Shown piece after piece: positions 6,135 to 7,656 of a stretch of 7,656 bases of DNA (positions within the stretch are counted from its first letter, which is position 1; each line of letters starts with the position of its first letter). Origin of the DNA: an uncultured Gammaproteobacteria bacterium (GTDB lineage Bacteria; Pseudomonadota; Gammaproteobacteria; CAJQNE01); contig CAJQNE010000019.1 in assembly GCA_905479545.1 (NCBI GenBank), positions 1-7,656 on the forward strand, written 5' to 3'. Below the pieces are notes generated by a model. It worked only from the letters and a program-made list of their open reading frames with translations. It made no database searches and was not told the DNA's origin. Position numbers and translations under genes: made by a program.

Positions 6135-6581
6135 TTAAATTGTTTCCACTAGCAGCGTAGCGCCATCAACTCCAACCACTTTAACGGTGCTACCTGCAGC
6201 GCAGTCTGGCCCTGCAACACGCCAGCTGGTATCGCCAATAACGACCCGGCCAATGCCGTTACTGATGCCGTCAGGGCTGATAAATTCACGTCCTAAATAA
6301 TGGCCGGAACGTGCATTTAAACCGGGTTGTTCGGTAAGCGTAGGGTGTTTTTGCAGACGAATACGCCAAAGCAGTAACGCCGCGACTGAAACCACTGCAA
6401 AAATTATTAGCTGCCAATGCCAGTACATTTCGGGCGACAGCCATAAGGCGATGCCGGTAGCCACTGCGCCAATACCGAACCACATGAGTATAAAGCCTGG
6501 AATAAGCGCTTCGCTGGCAATCAGCACCAAGCCTATCGCCAGCCAGTGCCAGGCAGTCATCGGCCATAACCAATCAGCCAT
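6135..6581 (-). CDS. ybbJ: NfeD-like membrane protein with C-terminal OB-fold (YbbJ type)
   Basis: This is a 148-residue protein, the usual length of the short NfeD class that lacks the serine-protease domain. Seen: hydrophobic segments at about 11-30, 32-48 and 56-73, the first containing EALIPGF and the glycine-containing run MWFGIGAVATG typical of the family, then a soluble beta-rich domain (about 88-148) with LNARSGHYLGRE, NGIGRVVIGDTSWRV and GSTVKVVGVDGATLLVE, the pattern of the NfeD OB-fold. Known: short NfeD proteins are encoded next to stomatin/SPFH proteins and are thought to work with them in membrane microdomain organisation or quality control. Here the ATG shares its A with the stop of the upstream SPFH gene (TAATG), indicating coupled translation in a two-gene operon. 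The symbol follows the E. coli qmcA-ybbJ pair and is by analogy. Confidence 0.9.
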   Translation of the reverse strand: MADWLWPMTAWHWLAIGLVLIASEALIPGFILMWFGIGAVATGIALWLSPEMYWHWQLIIFAVVSVAALLLWRIRLQKHPTLTEQPGLNARSGHYLGREFISPDGISNGIGRVVIGDTSWRVAGPDCAAGSTVKVVGVDGATLLVETI

Positions 6582-7519
6582 TACGCTGATCCACCATTAG
6601 TCCGGCCCGTTAGTGTGCCGCCGGTTTTTCCAACCAGCTCGCTAATGCCGCCAAGGGCACCGATTACACCGCCAGCATCCAATGGCATAAATACTAATTT
6701 TTCGTTCGGTGCGGTAGCGATAGCCTGCAGCGATTTAATGTAGTCCTGCGCGACAAAGTAGTTTAGCGCCTGCACATTACCTTCGGAGACAGCGACCGAC
6801 ACCATTCGGGTCGCTTCGGCTTCAGCCGCTGCTTCACGCTCGCGGGCTTCGGCATCGCGGAAAGCCGCTTCGCGGCGGCCTTCGGCTTCCAGCATTACCG
6901 CTTGTTTGGAACCCTCGGCCCGCAGCACGGCGGATTTTTTATCGCCCTCAGCTTCCAAAATTTGGGCCCGGCGGGTGCGCTCGGCTTTCATCTGCCGACC
7001 CATCGCTTCTACCAAATCTGCGGGTGGCGAAATATCGCGAATTTCTACCCGTGTCACCTTAATACCCCATGGGTTGGTGGCTTCATCAATGACACCAAGG
7101 AGTCGCGAATTGATGGAGTCACGGTTCGACAGCAGCTCGTCAAGGTCCATCGAGCCCAATACCGAGCGGATGTTCGTCATCGATAGATTCACAATGGCGC
7201 GCTCGAGGTGGTTCACCTCATAAGCGGCTTTTGGCGCGTCCAATACCTGATAAAAAACAACTCCGTCGGCCGTCACCTGTGCGTTGTCGCGGGTAATAAC
7301 TTCCTGCGAAGAAATGTCGAGTACTTGCTCCATCATATTGATCTTGCGAGCGATTTTGTCGACAAATGGCACGATGAAATGTAGCCCCGGCGTGAGTGTT
7401 CGGGTGTACTTACCAAACCGCTCGACGGTGTAGTGCATGCCTTGCGATACTGTTTTTACGCTTTGGCTAACGATAACCAAAGCGAGAAATACCACGGCAT
7501 AAATGAAGTAGTTGTCCAT
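6581..7519 (-). CDS. qmcA: SPFH/stomatin-prohibitin family membrane protein, QmcA-like
   Basis: This is a 312-residue protein, close to E. coli QmcA (about 305). Seen: one N-terminal membrane anchor (about 4-19), then the SPFH domain (about 25-180) with TVERFGKYTRTLTPGLHFIVPF, INMMEQVLDISSQEVITRDN and RDSINSRLL, all near-identical to what is remembered of QmcA. Next is a charged alpha-helical stretch (about 175-240) with four 11-residue repeats of the LEAEG type (188-231), as in SPFH coiled coils, and then NYFVAQDYIKSLQAI. The Gly/Thr-rich C-terminal tail is more variable. Known: QmcA-type proteins form large membrane-bound assemblies and, in E. coli, can suppress loss of FtsH/HtpX proteolysis. 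Start: ATG at 7519 with AGGAG 6 nt upstream. The stop overlaps the nfeD-like start by one base. Confidence 0.95.
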   Translation of the reverse strand: MDNYFIYAVVFLALVIVSQSVKTVSQGMHYTVERFGKYTRTLTPGLHFIVPFVDKIARKINMMEQVLDISSQEVITRDNAQVTADGVVFYQVLDAPKAAYEVNHLERAIVNLSMTNIRSVLGSMDLDELLSNRDSINSRLLGVIDEATNPWGIKVTRVEIRDISPPADLVEAMGRQMKAERTRRAQILEAEGDKKSAVLRAEGSKQAVMLEAEGRREAAFRDAEAREREAAAEAEATRMVSVAVSEGNVQALNYFVAQDYIKSLQAIATAPNEKLVFMPLDAGGVIGALGGISELVGKTGGTLTGRTNGGSA

Positions 7520-7559
7520 GGTGTGCTCCTAGAATATGTGTTGGCTGAATTTAGCAGTG

Positions 7560-7571
7560 GTAACCGGTTAC
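7560..7571. promoter_or_regulatory. 12-bp perfect palindrome upstream of qmcA
   Basis: GTAACCGGTTAC is fully self-complementary and lies 40 nt before the qmcA ATG, just downstream of where a transcript from the candidate promoter at 7581-7609 would start. It could be an operator; flanking bases do not extend the symmetry. Confidence 0.35.
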
Positions 7572-7580
7572 GCCTAGTGT

Positions 7581-7609
7581 TTTATCCGCGACCACCAAAA
7601 TAAGGTCAG
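7581..7609 (-). promoter_or_regulatory. Candidate sigma70 promoter of the qmcA-nfeD operon
   Basis: On the minus strand CTGACC (7609-7604, 4/6) and GATAAA (7586-7581, 4/6) are separated by 17 nt. This would place the transcript start near 7574 and leave a leader of about 55 nt. The remaining 47 bases to the right edge show no feature that can be supported. Confidence 0.35.
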
Positions 7610-7656
7610 CTGAGTAAGCTGGCATGGGTGTTGCTGCAGGCTGCGCTAGCCACTCT

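Noticed and set aside
7624..7656. Possible start of a plus-strand gene (ATG at 7624) at the right edge
   Set aside because: Only 11 codons are visible, without a convincing ribosome binding site or recognisable sequence.

Overview
The window looks like a chromosomal stretch of a Gram-negative bacterium, most likely a gammaproteobacterium. A QmcA/NfeD pair closely resembles the enterobacterial one, there is a lipoprotein with a classical lipobox, and base composition is moderate. Marine or hydrocarbon-associated lineages such as Cellvibrionales/Spongiibacteraceae are a plausible guess from the style of the oxygenase cluster, but the sequence does not prove this. No tRNA, rRNA, CRISPR array, insertion sequence or phage gene was seen. 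Genes are densely packed and no stretch over 300 bases lacks one.

Left part (1-2940, minus strand): a three-gene operon read right to left. It holds a short-chain dehydrogenase/reductase (SDR), then 14 nt later a ferritin-like di-iron protein, then, overlapping by 4 nt (ATGA), a Baeyer-Villiger-type flavin monooxygenase that runs off the left edge. The tight spacing suggests one oxidation pathway: an alcohol/ketone dehydrogenase, a flavin oxygenase and a possible non-haem di-iron oxidase or oxygenase. The substrate cannot be read from the sequence.

Regulatory hub (2941-3166): a divergent intergenic region between the operon and a TetR-family regulator. It carries two different dyad-symmetric elements. 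One (2968-2995) sits on the operon promoter and the other (3091-3112) on the tetR side, the latter flanked by direct TTGGGTTG repeats. This is a typical layout for a ligand-responsive TetR switch.

Middle (3167-6112, plus strand): the TetR regulator, then a 556-residue lipoprotein of unknown function with a Gly/Asn/Asp-rich linker and two RYxS motifs, then a small two-helix membrane protein with two cysteines in its loop. The lipoprotein has a strong ribosome binding site and may belong to the same regulon as the oxidation operon.

Right part (6135-7656, minus strand): a housekeeping membrane operon with an SPFH/stomatin-type protein (QmcA-like) and an NfeD-like OB-fold partner joined by a TAATG stop/start overlap. 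A candidate promoter and a 12-bp perfect palindrome lie upstream.
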